From assembly GCA_020091685.1 (NCBI GenBank), contig CM034599.1, forward strand, positions 33,333,920-33,397,919: DNA of 64,000 nucleotides, read 5' to 3'. Made by a program: the position numbers and the translations under genes. This document shows, in pieces, positions 22,630 through 33,749 of the stretch. The number at the start of each line of letters is the position of its first letter. Position 1 is the first letter of the stretch. The DNA is from Lutjanus erythropterus. Taxonomy: Eukaryota > Chordata > Actinopteri > Lutjaniformes > Lutjanidae. A model generated the notes under the pieces. The model did not search any database. It was given only the letters and a program-made list of their open reading frames with translations, and had not been told where the DNA came from.

Positions 22630-23635
22630 GGTAGGGCCAGGAAATATTATTGTATTTTTGACCAATATTGGAACAATCTTGTAGGGATGACTGGTGCTTT
22701 CACAAGATGCCAAGACATTTTTTGATAAATAATCATCAGTTATGTGGATATGATATTGTCAGGGACCAAGCAGTGAGGCAATGAGGAGAACAGGAATTTG
22801 CTGAAAAGAGGGTTTTTATTTACCCAAAAAATAATGCCAGACAATATAAATCAAGAACTTAATAATTAGGTCTATAAAAGAGGTCAACAAAATATAACTA
22901 TACTCAAAAATGACAGCAACAAAACTGTGTTAACTGAACAAACTGACCTAACAAAATGAAATGTGAGGGAACATATATACCGGCTTGGCCAAACCAACTA
23001 ACACAAAAAGGGGAAAACAAAATGGTATCTACTAAAACTAATACACAGAAAAAACAAACTAAACCCAAAAACCCCCTCTGACACAGCTGGAGATGGTACG
23101 GCCTGATGAGCTGGCCACAGGATTTAACAGGTTCCACTCCTGTGCCACACCTTTTGCCCGTCTAGGAGGAAACCACCCCCACCAGCATGGTAACTCAAAA
23201 AGAAGACAAAGAAAAATGATTAACACAACAGAAAATTACTAAATCTAACCTTACAGTGTAAAAATGTGTGCACTCCATTTAAACAGTGTAAAGCTAAAGG
23301 AAAATAAAGAAATTATAACTCAAATAAACTGTAGTGTGGACCTGAATTGTTTGGGGTGTGGTTGACTGCAAATTAAACTAACCTGTGCATTGAACAAAGA
23401 AGTGAGGTGAGTGTGCATGGTTTTACCCTCAACTGTCCATTTGTGTGGCCTTGGCCATCACAGATATGATCAGTAAAGGCAAATAATGGAACAGCTAGAA
23501 AATTACATCACTTTACTGTAATGCAGCTTTTAAAACCAAGAAAATACTAATGCCATATTAAGATATAAAAATATCTGAAATCTAATATCTAGTCTCATAT
23601 CATTGATATCAGTGTATTGATATTCTGCCCAGCCC
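22630..23635 (-). mobile_element. Fish MITE with GGGCTGGGC-type ends, split by a solo LTR
   Basis: The left end (GGTAGGGCCAGGAAATATTA) and right end (TATTCTGCCCAGCCC) are inverted, and an 8 bp direct repeat TACATCCA flanks the pair (22622-22629 and 23636-23643). Internal phrases 'gataaataatcatcagtta' and 'ggcaaataatggaacagct' should be about 25 bp apart but are separated by a 706 bp insertion. Without the insertion the MITE is about 300 bp. Confidence 0.75.
22757..23462 (-). mobile_element. Solo LTR (class undetermined)
   Basis: Starts TGTCAGGGACC and ends GGCCATCACA, so it has the TG...CA form. It is flanked by a 5 bp direct repeat GATAT (22752-22756 and 23463-23467). Read on the minus strand, a TATATA box (within 22969-22985) lies upstream of an AATAAA signal (22815-22820), the order expected of U3-R-U5. 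No internal retroviral or Gypsy coding sequence is adjacent, so recombination between two LTRs probably removed it. Confidence 0.7.
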
Positions 23636-23643
23636 TACATCCA

Positions 23644-23887
23644 CTCTTGGTCTGCATCAGAAAACACAAGCAGCTCATGCAGTCACCAGTTCCATAGCCG
23701 ATGTAGGCTTTGCCGTAGGCATGGCGTAGCTCAGTGTTAAAAATACTGATGAGGAGATGTTGGTTTTAATTTTATTTTAATTATTTCTTAAAGGTTTTCA
23801 CTTATTGCTGCATTACAGTGGTTTCTTTTAGGGGAGCAAACCCTCCCCCTGAGACCCCCCATAATTTGAACACACAACAAGCTTAAT
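23644..23887. other. Non-coding stretch, nothing recognised
   Basis: Short AT-rich interval between repeats. Confidence 0.4.
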
Positions 23888-24235
23888 TCAATCAATCAGT
23901 CAGACTTAATTTATATGGCACTGTTCATACAAACAGAATGCAACACAAAGTGCTTCACACAATAAAAGCAATAAAACAAAACCCCCCACACACAAAGCAC
24001 AGACTCTGTAATGTTTAAGACTAAAATAAGAACAGCGCTCATTAAAAACAGGAACCGAGGAAACACTATCTTAAGTGAGGAAACACCAGATTCAGGATAA
24101 AAACTCAAAATAGAAAATAATTCAATCAATAAATAAAGGCACATCAAAGCATAAAATGCAAACTTTTCTGAAAACAAAGCAAAACAATGTATAGACAAAT
24201 ATACATTTTTTTTATGATTGCTTGCACACTGAAAT
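23888..24235 (-). mobile_element. LINE 3' tail (L2-like), reverse orientation
   Basis: On the plus strand it reads 'caatcaatcagtcagactta', 'ttcatacaaacagaatgcaa' and 'cacaaagtgcttcacac', then A-rich spacer. This is the common 3' end of fish L2-type LINEs in reverse. The coding region is absent. The 95-codon minus frame here is untranslated-region sequence. Confidence 0.6.
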
Positions 24236-24480
24236 TAAAAATAATACACAGTTATTGAAACCTTACATGCAAGGAGCAAAGCCTCAGCCCAAATCTGCAT
24301 GAGTATAAGCACGTTTTCAGCCACACACTTTTTGCAAAATACTAAACATAGTGTTTCTCAAATCACCAAACACACTGGGGGGACCAGGGGAGAAATATAG
24401 AGTGAAATGAAGTTGAATATGATTTATGTAGGGAAATAAACAGATAAAAGTTTGCTGATTTTATCCTTCTAAACTTTATT
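24236..24480. other. AT-rich stretch, nothing recognised
   Basis: No feature supported. Confidence 0.4.
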
Positions 24481-24630
24481 TCACTAAAATGAATCTTTTT
24501 TTTTAACAGGTTCAAAGCCAATTATTGTTAATAACTGATAAAAATTGTGAGGTGTGAGCACACAAACCTTTTTTAGCCTCTGAAAGGGAAGCATGCCAAA
24601 AAAAAAAAGTTTGGGAACTAGCGCTCTAAC
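24481..24630 (-). mobile_element. hAT-type MITE fragment
   Basis: On the minus strand it begins 'gctagttcccaaac' then a T-run, resembling the CAGTGGTTCCCAAAC terminus of fish hAT MITEs. Only this one end is seen. Confidence 0.35.
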
Positions 24631-24999
24631 AATATCTCTAAAAAAACTTGCTAAATGTGTTTTAGATTGAGCACAGCAGTGTCCTGCTGGTTCAAACAAA
24701 ATCAGACTGTATGAGGCACATGTGTGCCGTATGGTGACAAAGTTGTGTTTTTACTCATTTTTGTACAGTTTTGAAAAAAAGTGTTTCATTTTGCAAAGGA
24801 GCCAAGGTGTTCTGCTGCTCGTGTGTGTGTGGCTGGGTGAATTGTGTGTAGCATTTTGACAAAATGAGAACTGTTTTAAAGATTGTGCTTAAGCAAGTGC
24901 AAAAAAAAAACCAGTAAACCTAATCTCTTTCTTTCATCATTTATCACCACTAGAAGTGTGTGGTGGTGGTTGTATGTGTAGACACTCTGCTCTGTAATT
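24631..24999. other. Non-coding stretch, nothing recognised
   Basis: A-rich runs at 24774 and 24900; otherwise unique-looking. Confidence 0.4.
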
Positions 25000-25800
25000 T
25001 TCTCATTATTCTGCTGTAGTGGCGACTCTTGAACAGCCCAGATGTTACTATCTTTCTGGTGCGTTCATGAACAGGTCACGCAGATTCTACTTTACTTGCT
25101 GAGTCACTTAATGCTCATTTATTTTGTGATAAATTGGGAATATTTAGACTCCCCTATACTGGCCCATGAATATTTTGCACTGTGAGTGATGTTCTTGTAA
25201 TATGTTTGTTTTACAGCGGCACTTGTTCATTTGTTCAAACCTGGGTGCTGCAGGGTCAACATCACTTGCACTAAACCCTCAGGCCGGTCATATCTTTTAA
25301 AACAATTATCACGTGGCAGCTCTGAACAGGTCCTCGAGGCTCATAAAAATAGATCATCCAGTAATGCCTGGAGTAAAACTTGCTGGGGTCCTGCTGTAAG
25401 TCAGAGATGAATGGTTAATGTCACATTCGGACATGCGCTCTGCATCAATCCTGCACTGTGAGTCACTGGCCGCTGCCTGGCCAAACTAAACCAAATATTT
25501 CATCTGCAATGTAAAACACGCTCGCAGCCATAAACACGCTTCAAAACGCGGTAGGCCGCGTCCTGAAAAATGATTTTAACCATAACCATAAGCGCTCTCT
25601 CTCTCTCTCTCGCCTCGTGAGCGTTTATTTATGTAGATTGGATAGAGTGGCGTATAATTATTCCGGCGCTGCCAATGTCTTCTTTTATTTATTCTTCATT
25701 TCCTTTCCTCTGCAGGGCCTGATATTGTCTTGGGATGAGGGGAAACAAGCAGCACACATCTATCTTTAGACGCACACCGGCCACTTGTGCATGGATCTGA
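25000..25800. promoter_or_regulatory. Candidate conserved non-coding cluster
   Basis: About 800 bp with no recognised repeat apart from a (CT)n run (25595-25611). The strongest part is 25230-25560, which holds ACAATTATCACGTGG (homeodomain core and E-box, about 25300), CATAAAAATAGATC (MEF2-like, 25342) and CAGTAATGCC. Conservation is untested. Confidence 0.35.
25595..25611. repeat. (CT)n microsatellite
   Basis: Eight to nine CT units. Confidence 0.85.
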
Positions 25801-26018
25801 TTACAGGTTTTAATTATTTGAAAGTTCCTCTACAGTCAAAAGTCCTGAGGGGTGACTTTAATAGTGTTGAGTGTGTATTCAAACTATTAATTACGGCTCT
25901 CAGATCTAAACTCGGTCCATTTGGAATTAAATGAAGAGTGCGTGTAAATGTGTGTGCGTGTTTTTGATGCAGAAAGTTGAAGTGTGTGTCAACTCCACTG
26001 CCAGTCTGAGCATTTCTT

Positions 26019-26045
26019 TGTGTGTGTGTGTGTGTGTGTGTGTGT
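26019..26045. repeat. (TG)n microsatellite
   Basis: About thirteen uninterrupted TG units. Confidence 0.95.
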
Positions 26046-26680
26046 ATTTTTCCACTTCCCCTCTTGCCTTTAAATAAGAGCAGTGGCACTGAGCTGTTTA
26101 TTGGCTCAAGGTTTCTGCAGTGGTAATGATGCATGGAGAATGATGTGGGCTGAACTGGAGACTGGGAGGCCTGCACACCCAAGCCTTTCTGAAGTTACAT
26201 TTAACCCAAGCAAAAAGCCTCAAAGACAGCGTGTGTGTGTGTCTATGAGTAAAATTATCCTTTTTTTTTAAATCCTTGAATGTCAAAATGCCCTTAATTC
26301 TGGTTGACCGTCTTTCATGTATAAATCCAGAGTGGCTTAATTCAGCGGGATGAATTAAAGCTGTTAAAATATGCAGCAGACACACAGGGGAAGTGTGAAT
26401 GAAGTGAGAACATTATGTTGGTGTTTTCAGCTGCTTATGGTGCAGACTGCAGCATCATGGGATTTTTATGTTGTGACCTTTACTGAGCAGTGAAGTAGGG
26501 AGAGTTATTTCCTGCCCAGAACGATGCCTTTGGATAAAAAAAAGCATCATGTTGTTATGATTGTTTTGGATCGTAACATATGTAGAGTAATTAGTGATTC
26601 ACACAAATAAATATAGCCTTAAGCGTTAATTCACAGGTTCAGGCCCTTTTGCGCTCAATAGAAGCAGCACGTATCAGCCA
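26046..26680. other. Non-coding stretch
   Basis: A small repeat-free block at 26400-26520 might be regulatory. Overlapping open frames on both strands at 25814-26385 have no protein resemblance. Confidence 0.35.
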
Positions 26681-26681
26681 A

Positions 26682-26935
26682 AATTAAAGCTGCAAGCAGC
26701 AACAAGTGGGTTTCACAAAACAGAGCAAAGTCACTTCAGTTAGTTTAAACATGTTAAAAGAGGCAGTGACACCAAGCTTGTTTCAACATCACAAAGTTTG
26801 CATTTCAATAATGGCGCACTCAAAGTTCTGCTGTTTGTGCCCCCTTTACCAGATTTGAACTTAACTCAGTTTGTATGTTCAGGAGGTGCAGGACTCCTCC
26901 AGTGAGTTTAATCATGATTCCTTCAAGGCTTTTTG
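26682..26935 (+). repeat. Interspersed repeat with GCTGCAAGCAGC start
   Basis: The phrase 'aattaaagctgcaagcagca' opens a widespread fish repeat whose class is not known to me. It is followed by 'cagagcaaagtcac' and 'tcaaagttctgctgtttgtg'. Confidence 0.5.
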
Positions 26936-26960
26936 ATTAAATGAGTTAATATGTGACAGG

Positions 26961-27983
26961 CAGAGGTAGAAGGTAACAAAGTACAGATACTTTGACACTC
27001 TGATACTTTGACACTTTGACTTTCACTCCCTACAGCTATCTGTACTTTCTACTTCTTAAATTTTCAAAAGAGGTATGAGGAAGGACTAACACAGCTCCAA
27101 CCTTCATGCTGCAGAGTAGAGCTGCAAGAATTATAACTAGATCAAATTATTATGAATGCATTATTTACCAACTTAGATGCATAAAAATTCTGTCATCTGG
27201 TCGATTTTTAACATTGTATAATAATATAAATAAACAAAAAAAGTCTGCATCCAAGCTGTATCCAGCAGCTGCTTTTGAAATTAGAGGAATCAGTATGAGC
27301 TCAGGGGAACAGGTCTGTTCAAAAAGCAGAAGAAAAAACATAAAAACATAAACAATTCAAAATGTTCTGCAAATTTTAAAAAATTTTGTTTAAATCTTGG
27401 AAGTTTTTTTGCTTTTATTTATTTATTTTTTCCAAAGCTTAAACCTAGAAGTGAAAGTGTTGCTGTCATGTTACATAAAAAGAATGGGCATAATAAACCT
27501 ACACCTTTTCAGTCATTTCAGTGACTTTTTTGTTACGTATTTTTGCTTATTTATCTTTCTGTGAAAGTGTTACCTAGGACGAAAAAAACAAAAATAACCA
27601 CAAACACATGCTTATTATTTTAGTTGTAATACATTTGATGGAAATTATCAATTATTTTTATTGTGTGTCATTGCCTGGTGCCGAGCCAACATAAAGACTG
27701 ATTTCAAACTACAGTTGTAAATGGATGGAACAATAACACACAGAAAAAGATGATTCCTTTCTGTGTCCATCGGTACATTTCATGCACGACAAATTTGGGA
27801 CAAAAATTACCGGACGTTTGCACAGAAATGGCCTCCTTCAGAGGACTTCACATTTCAGAGCCTGAACTTTTTCACCTTTACTCGAGTAAAGAAGTTCAAT
27901 CAGTACTTCTACTTTTGCCAGACTCATTTTAAACACAAATACCTGTACATGAGTGAATGATGAGTTTACTCTTGCCACCCCTG
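26961..27983. mobile_element. hAT-like element, second copy, carrying a LINE fragment
   Basis: Starts CAGAGGTAGAAGGTAACAAA and ends CTTGCCACCCCTG. Homology to 20258-21216 is clear at 27020-27070 ('ctccctacag', 'tatctgtactttctac') and at 27850-27900 ('catttcagagcctgaacttt', 'actcgagtaaagaagttcaa'). Flanking octamers GTGACAGG and CTGATAGA agree at five of eight positions, perhaps a decayed target duplication. The interior differs wholly from the first copy. Confidence 0.65.
27090..27345 (+). pseudogene. LINE reverse-transcriptase C-terminal fragment
   Basis: The frame at 27106 begins LQSRAARIITRSNY, matching the Q-(N/S)-R-A-A-R-I-(I/V)-T motif after the RT domain of several fish non-LTR retrotransposons. 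Downstream residues no longer align clearly with that family. It lies inside the hAT-like element at 26961-27983, so it was captured by, or inserted into, that element. Confidence 0.45.
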
Positions 27984-28640
27984 CTGATAGACCTGGCCCA
28001 CTTGGACCAATCAATATGGCACTTCAGATTTTGGCTGATACTGGCCCTCAGAACATGCACACCACAGCTCGGTGTGGTTGGTTTTTAGTACGCATTTGTG
28101 GCATTTGTGGCACATTATGCCGTCACTGGAATTTAATGCGGCATGCGAGACAGTCTTTAGTTGACTTGTCTTATATATGGCTGCCGACGTTTCATGTTTG
28201 TAGCACCTTAAAATGAAGCAGTGTCTGCTTATAACCTTTCATCACAGTTATGGCCTCAGTGTGGAAAGGAGTTGTGAGCAGTTCAGCCAATTATTTGTCC
28301 TTCTCAGATTTCTTACTTGTAGGATTTTGGGAGGCCAGGGGAGGCTAAGTCTTTCACAAGAGAAAGGCGAAAAAAATTGAGAAAAGTTTAAACTAATATT
28401 TGTTTTTTCTTTCTTACCCCTTTAATCCTGTGGTATCCACTCAGATTAACCTGCGGACCTCTTGGTGGGTTCAGGCCGCCAAGTTGAGAATCACTGGTCT
28501 TGCATACAGTAACAGTATTTACTTCTAAAAGGAGTCATTCTGTCCTATTAAATCCTTGAGTGTTTGCAAACTGAAAACCAATGGGACTCACTCAGTTGAT
28601 TGATTCCCCAGAATTTTATCAGTAACAACATCTGAGGCAG
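27984..28640. other. Non-coding stretch, nothing recognised
   Basis: Mixed composition, no repeat ends, no exon evidence. Confidence 0.4.
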
Positions 28641-29015
28641 TGTTTAGAGCACTCAAAACCAGACTAATGAAAAAGCAAAGCAATGTATCCTTCTAACCCC
28701 GCTGGTGAGACAAGCTCCATCCCTCATCAGGAACAACATCCCCTCCCAGCGAAGACATAGGTCCCCATTTGTCTCAGGGTAGGTGTGTGTGCGTGGGGGT
28801 GGTGTTTGTCCTTGTTTGTCAGAGGACAGAGGAAATGGCCTGTGATGTTGTGGGACACACAGGTGTGTCGGAGTTGAAAGCATCAGGCATCCCAGGCCGT
28901 GGCGTGGGGCCCCTGATACGGTGGTGAAATGCGGCCTCGTTTAGCACGACGAAGGCTCTGATATTAGAGAGGGTGATGACAGTGACAGGTAGGAGGGTCA
29001 GATGCACTTGAGCTA
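28641..29015. promoter_or_regulatory. Candidate conserved non-coding block
   Basis: GC-richer block, densest at 28860-28990. Minus-strand frames of 62 and 76 codons overlap here in different phases and resemble nothing known. A coding exon cannot be excluded, but no splice signals pair with either frame. Confidence 0.25.
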
Positions 29016-29089
29016 AAACAAGACTGAAAAGAGAGACAGGCTGATAAATAGCTTATAAAAAACATACCTACTTGCTTACACATGAAGAT

Positions 29090-29880
29090 GAATAACCAAA
29101 CGCTGAAATTCAGAGGCTTCAACAAAATGTCAGCCACGAAAACAGTGATGCATCAATTGTCTATAACCTCATCAGAGATGCCAGTGCACCTCAACTTGAT
29201 GGTGTTAAATTAACTTGGGAGAGAGATATTGGAGAATATATTGAGCAACAACAGTGGAATGAAATTATATTGAGCTGATACACCTCTGCCTGAGAAGTTC
29301 AGATGCAATTCACCAACTATAAAATCCTCAATCAATGCCACTGGCTAGACTCAGCCTAAGGGATGATGATGATGATTTATGCTGGCGTTTTCATAATGAA
29401 GCTGGAACAGTGGTACACATATGACTGTGACGTGGTTAAGAATGAGGGAGATAAATGAATTCTCCACTGTCTCCCTGACCAAGAGTCCATCTCTTTATAT
29501 TTTGGGTATCATCCCTAAAAACTGCAGGTTTACGGTCTCATGAATCTCTGGTGCTGATTAGCTTTATTAACAAGATTGTGAGAGACAATGGAAAGTTACA
29601 TCTGCATCTTTTGAGCACTGGATCAAACTAATGTCCAGATGCCCAGGATGCCAAACTTATTCCTGAAAACATGGAGCCCATTCAAAACTGATCTCACATC
29701 ACACACGTCTACTTAAGCCCACTGTCAACATACCTACATAAGTCCTTTATTTATTTATTTTACTGTATTTTTATTACTTTTTACTCTCTAAAAGCACGCT
29801 GATTAATGTACTTTTTGGTACTGTACTGCTGTTTTTATTATTGATATTCTCCATATCGTTTATTCAACTATGGAGATACA
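29090..29880 (+). mobile_element. L1/Tx1-like LINE ORF2 C-terminal remnant
   Basis: With stops and frameshifts, the plus strand near 29205-29330 reads a WERDIGEYIE...W-type motif then 'YKILNQCHW'. Near 29368-29415 it reads 'LCWRFHNEAGTVVH', like the Cys-rich LC.RC..E.GT..H segment after the L1/Tx1 RT domain. A later piece reads 'YILGIIPK'. All frames are broken. The 5' part is missing. Confidence 0.6.
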
Positions 29881-31024
29881 GGGTGGGGTAGGTGGATGGA
29901 GGATGTTCATAAGACATGTCCTAAAACATGTCTTATAACCTTCACTGTAAAAAAAATCATCTTTTTTGTCATTAACTTAGCATAAAAAAATCAAGTTTAA
30001 TTAAACTTATTTTCAGAACACTTCAGAAATTATAAGCATGAGAACTTGAAGTCTTGTCTTTTCAAATTCAGGCCACTTAGAATTATTTTGGATTATTTTT
30101 TAACAAAATGTTGGTTTAATATCAGTTTAAAAAAGATGAACATTAATTTGCAGGACAAATGATATGGATTTGACAAGACATGATGAGCATGATTAATGGT
30201 TTCATCTAATTAAACTACTGCGTATGTCACTACCTTGTAATTCAACACTGTCGTGACCAGCAGTCAAAATAAGCTGTCTGTCCTCGCCTTCTGAACTGAT
30301 CCTCACAAATGAACTGGTGCCTAAACATTAAACTGAATGTTGGGCTGATAACCGATGTTCCCTGAGGGGAGGAAAGCAAGTACAACACATCAGCAGGGGC
30401 AGTTACATCCTTATCTTGAAAGAACAACAGTCTGTACAGTTTTATCAGTTTTGTTCACTGAAAGAGAACTGACAGGTTTTTGAATTGAATTTGTTGTAGT
30501 AAAATATAAATGTCATAATGAAATAGACAACAAATAAAATCACTCAGTAGCCTAGATCAGAACAGGTCAAGATCCTCTCAAGTGCAAATTTATGAAAAAC
30601 AGACTTGATTACAGGCTTTTAATTTAATGGGTCACAACTATGCTGAAGACTTTTCATCACATTTCTTCATTATCTTTAAATAATGTGCAACACAAAAGAG
30701 TGACCTTGTGCAGTGTCACAAATACATAATTAAAAGTTTTTGTCATTTTTGTCAGTTGTGTCAAGTGATGGTCCCTGTTGGATACAGGGATACCGTTCTG
30801 CACCGAGTATGTTTTATTGGGGTATTATGTTTGAAATAGGATAGGCTGTATTATATTCCACGACAACAGAATAACATATTCACAACTGTTAGTCTTTTTG
30901 AACGGAAAGAGTATTGGTGTAATGCCAGTGTGTCACCAGCACCGACAGAGTGTTGGAGTATGGGTTGTTTGTAGTTGTATGTATATACATAGCCCAGTTT
31001 AACCTGAGGATGATGCCTGAGGTG
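29881..31024. other. AT-rich non-coding stretch, nothing recognised
   Basis: A TAATTA core at about 30207-30212 is isolated. The minus-strand frames at 30242 and 30851 have no domain; the latter runs into a transposon end. Confidence 0.45.
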
Positions 31025-31032
31025 CATAAGTC

Positions 31033-31847
31033 CAGAGGTAGGTAGTAATGCGTTATGTTTACTTAAGTGGCTTTTTGGATAAATTGTACTTGTTAGAGTA
31101 GTTTTAATGCAACATACTATTTTTACTTGAGTATATTTGGGCTCCATTCTACTCATTACTTTGATTGTGTCTGTTTTATTTCTCAGAGAGACTTCCATCA
31201 AAGGCTCTGTCACATGACTCTGTCTCACCAATCAATCATAGCCACTATCGATGTTTGACTCAGTTTCACCAATCAGACAGAGCCAGGCAGTCACAAGACT
31301 GCATACAAAATCTCAGTAAAGCAAAGTGACTGCACCAGAGCACACACAAGACTGAGAGAGGACGACACCAATGGCAGAAACAACGGTGTGCAATTTGGAA
31401 CCAGAAGAGGCAGAACACCCCTGGCCTCACAATCAAACTATCTTTACTACAAAAAAGAACAGTTATGTCATACGCTGTCACCTGTGTTCACCTGAACATG
31501 TCGACATTTCAGCCTACAAGAACTCAACTTCAAACTTGAGAAAACACGCTGCTGTAAGTTGTAGGTGAGTTTTGGCTGTGGATAGGCTAACGTTAGCCCT
31601 GTTATAATGTTATAAATAACATGTACATCGTTTTGGGGTAATTTATTATCACACTGCAGCCTCGCCCTACTAAATTGGTAATAAAGGATTTATTACTATT
31701 TCCTGTAGCTGAATTTGCCTTAATTCATGTAATTTTGTAAAGATTTAGTTTTTGGATGACTGTTTTTTACTTTTACTTGAGTCATATTATGCTAAAGTGA
31801 TAATACTCTTATTTGAGTACAATTTTTGGCTACTCTACCCACCTCTG
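31033..31847 (+). mobile_element. hAT transposon, internally deleted, keeps BED exon
   Basis: Inverted ends CAGAGGTAGGTAG and CTACCCACCTCTG, with an 8 bp target duplication differing at one base. At 815 bp it is far shorter than an autonomous hAT (about 2.5-4 kb), and the catalytic domain is missing. Subterminal 'ttacttgagt' words are inverted near each end. Only a first coding exon remains (31371-31564). Confidence 0.85.
31371..31564 (+). pseudogene. BED zinc-finger exon of a hAT transposase
   Basis: Starts at ATG in a fair context (CCAATGG). Around residues 33-64 the sequence follows the BED pattern: C-x2-C in RCHLC, then NSTSNLRKH, then H-x4-C in HAAVSC. BED fingers bind DNA at the ends of hAT elements. 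The frame runs into a strong splice-donor word (TAG/GTGAGT, 31562-31569; another candidate, GCT/GTAAGT, is at 31551), so this is probably the 5' exon of a split transposase gene. No matching acceptor or catalytic exon follows. Confidence 0.75.
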
Positions 31848-31879
31848 CATGAGTCCAATAAAATGTGGTTTGCCACCAC

Positions 31880-32634
31880 CAGTCATAAGCAGTAACTTGT
31901 TAGTAGTAACCTGCTACAGTAATAATATAACCTTCTCAAGTCGTGCACATGCATGTCACCAATCAGCAAGCTAGCTTGGAAGATGGAAATGGTTACATTC
32001 AACACCTGTAAATATTCCCTTTATATTGATTTTGCTGGGAGGAAAGATAAGAAGAACATTGCTGTTAGATACAAACTGTGTGCAGGTAGTGGTACAAAGA
32101 CTCTTTGTACCATGAAAAACATGACTCCATACCTCCTTAAAAACTGAAGGAACAACTTGTGAAAATCACAGAAATACGCTCCACCAAATATAAGTCTTCT
32201 GCAACCACAGAGGATGGCTGTAACCCTGCAACTGGATTTTAATAGTGGTCACAAAAGCCTGTGGATGGATGTGTGGTGGATGAAATGTTGCCTATCTCTG
32301 CGATTGACAGATCCTTGGGAAAATACCAGTCACAGACAACAGAGGACGCTATCTTGACAAGGGTTTGAGCCAGGTGTGATTTTCATTGCTTTTATGGAGT
32401 CATAGCCTGCACTGATCAATGGTTAAAACAATGATGCAGAGGTGTACACCCGTCTTTTAGGAGAATCACTAATCACCAATTTTGTGGGATGTAAGTTACG
32501 TAAAAATAATATAATGAGTAGTGTAACAAATTACTGTTGTCAGGGACTAATAAATCTAGTAAATATTACTTTTGAAAAGAGGACAGGATAATGAGTAACA
32601 CGTTATTTTTTTGTGAGTAATAACCCCCACACTG
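31880..32634 (+). mobile_element. Second hAT-type element, different family, decayed
   Basis: Left end CAGTCATAAGCAGTAACTTG and right end GTAATAACCCCCACACTG are weakly inverted. Flanking octamers GCCACCAC (31872-31879) and GCTGCCAC (32635-32642) agree at six of eight positions. The right subterminal region is full of GTAAC/TTAC words typical of this hAT group. At 755 bp it is non-autonomous. It starts 24 bp after the target duplication of the preceding hAT element. Confidence 0.65.
31953..32147 (+). pseudogene. BED-like zinc-finger remnant of a hAT transposase
   Basis: 64 codons ending in the motif YKLCAGSGTKTLCTMKN then TPYLLKN, which resembles a BED finger (C-x2-C ... N-T-x2-L-x2-H) whose first Cys and final His are mutated. 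It differs from the exon at 31371 and so comes from another hAT family. Confidence 0.55.
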
Positions 32635-32642
32635 GCTGCCAC

Positions 32643-33749
32643 AGAGAAAGTAAATTCCTTGTGAAAACAAGTCTAAAGCGTCCTCTGACATCTTAACAGC
32701 AGAAACAGACCAGAGACTAAAGCATCTGTCAAAATGCTGGAAAATCATTCCAACCGCTGAAAGAGTCTAATCAAGGTTGTCATTTGGGCAAATACAGTAA
32801 TTTTTTTTTTTTTGGTAGAAATCACATAAATTACTGCCACCACATTTCACAGCAGTCATTTTGACTTGTCATGTTAAGAAAAGCGCAGGTGTTGATTCTG
32901 CTCAAGACTGACAGTGAGACTGCGTGCACAATAGCAGCTAAATACAGGAGGCAGCTAAATACAATTCAGCCATCATTAATGGTATTATTTACCAGTGGTT
33001 TGACTACTGCGACATGTCAAAATGTCTTCTGTGGAAAAAAGGCCTATAAAAACATTTTCCATTATTGTTGAACTACTTTTTGCCAAAAGGTTCCAATATG
33101 CTGAAAGTCTGTGTCTTACTAACTGTAGTGGATGAGGTAAGGAAAAGTTGCCCTGTTCACAAAACTTTGATGTCAAAATATAACATAGTTCACTGAGACA
33201 CTGCCATAGGCTACCACTGAGTAAGTGAATAAATTACTTGAATTCATTTTTGATGAAGTGCTAAGCTCTTCATTGACTTTACTTAGATGGATTTGGTGCA
33301 ATGGAATCCATTTTTTGTTGCTAATGTCCCAAAAAGTCTATACAGCATTTGATTTATTTTGGCTAATTTGCTTTGGCAGCCAGTAGCTTTAGGCTGTCTC
33401 TGAACCCCACCTGACCTTTAATACTTGACATTAAAATGCATCTTGGCATAAAAAATTAAATCTGACTGAAAGGACGTGTCCCTGACATCCAGGTTTTAGT
33501 GTTGGTCTTTTGTTGAATTTGTCCAGCTTTTCCACTCCTATATCTCTTTAATTACAGACCATCAGATATAGCAAAGTTTATAAATATATACATGAATTTT
33601 TCCATCAGTGGTGTAACACAGAACACATCTGATTATTAATAATGTCTGCAAAGCATTTGTGATAACCTTTGGAGCTGTTTGGATCATCAGTACATCTTGA
33701 GGGAGCTTAAACCTTGTTTCTGCTGTCTGCACACACTGATTCATGTTAA
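32643..33749. other. Non-coding stretch, nothing recognised
   Basis: A poly-T of about 12 bp lies at 32802-32813. Small frames on both strands at 32870-33180 oppose one another. No repeat ends identified. Confidence 0.4.

Larger units (their letters stand above)
31025..31855. repeat. 8 bp target duplication of a hAT element (outer limits)
   Basis: CATAAGTC (31025-31032) and CATGAGTC (31848-31855) flank the hAT element and differ at one base, the size expected of hAT insertion. Confidence 0.8.

Noticed and set aside
28653-29007. Coding exon on the minus strand
   Set aside because: Two frames in different phases, no family resemblance and no paired splice sites; kept only as a possible regulatory block.
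30851-31231. 126-codon minus-strand frame
   Set aside because: It runs across the left end of a hAT element and its flank, so it cannot be an ancestral gene.
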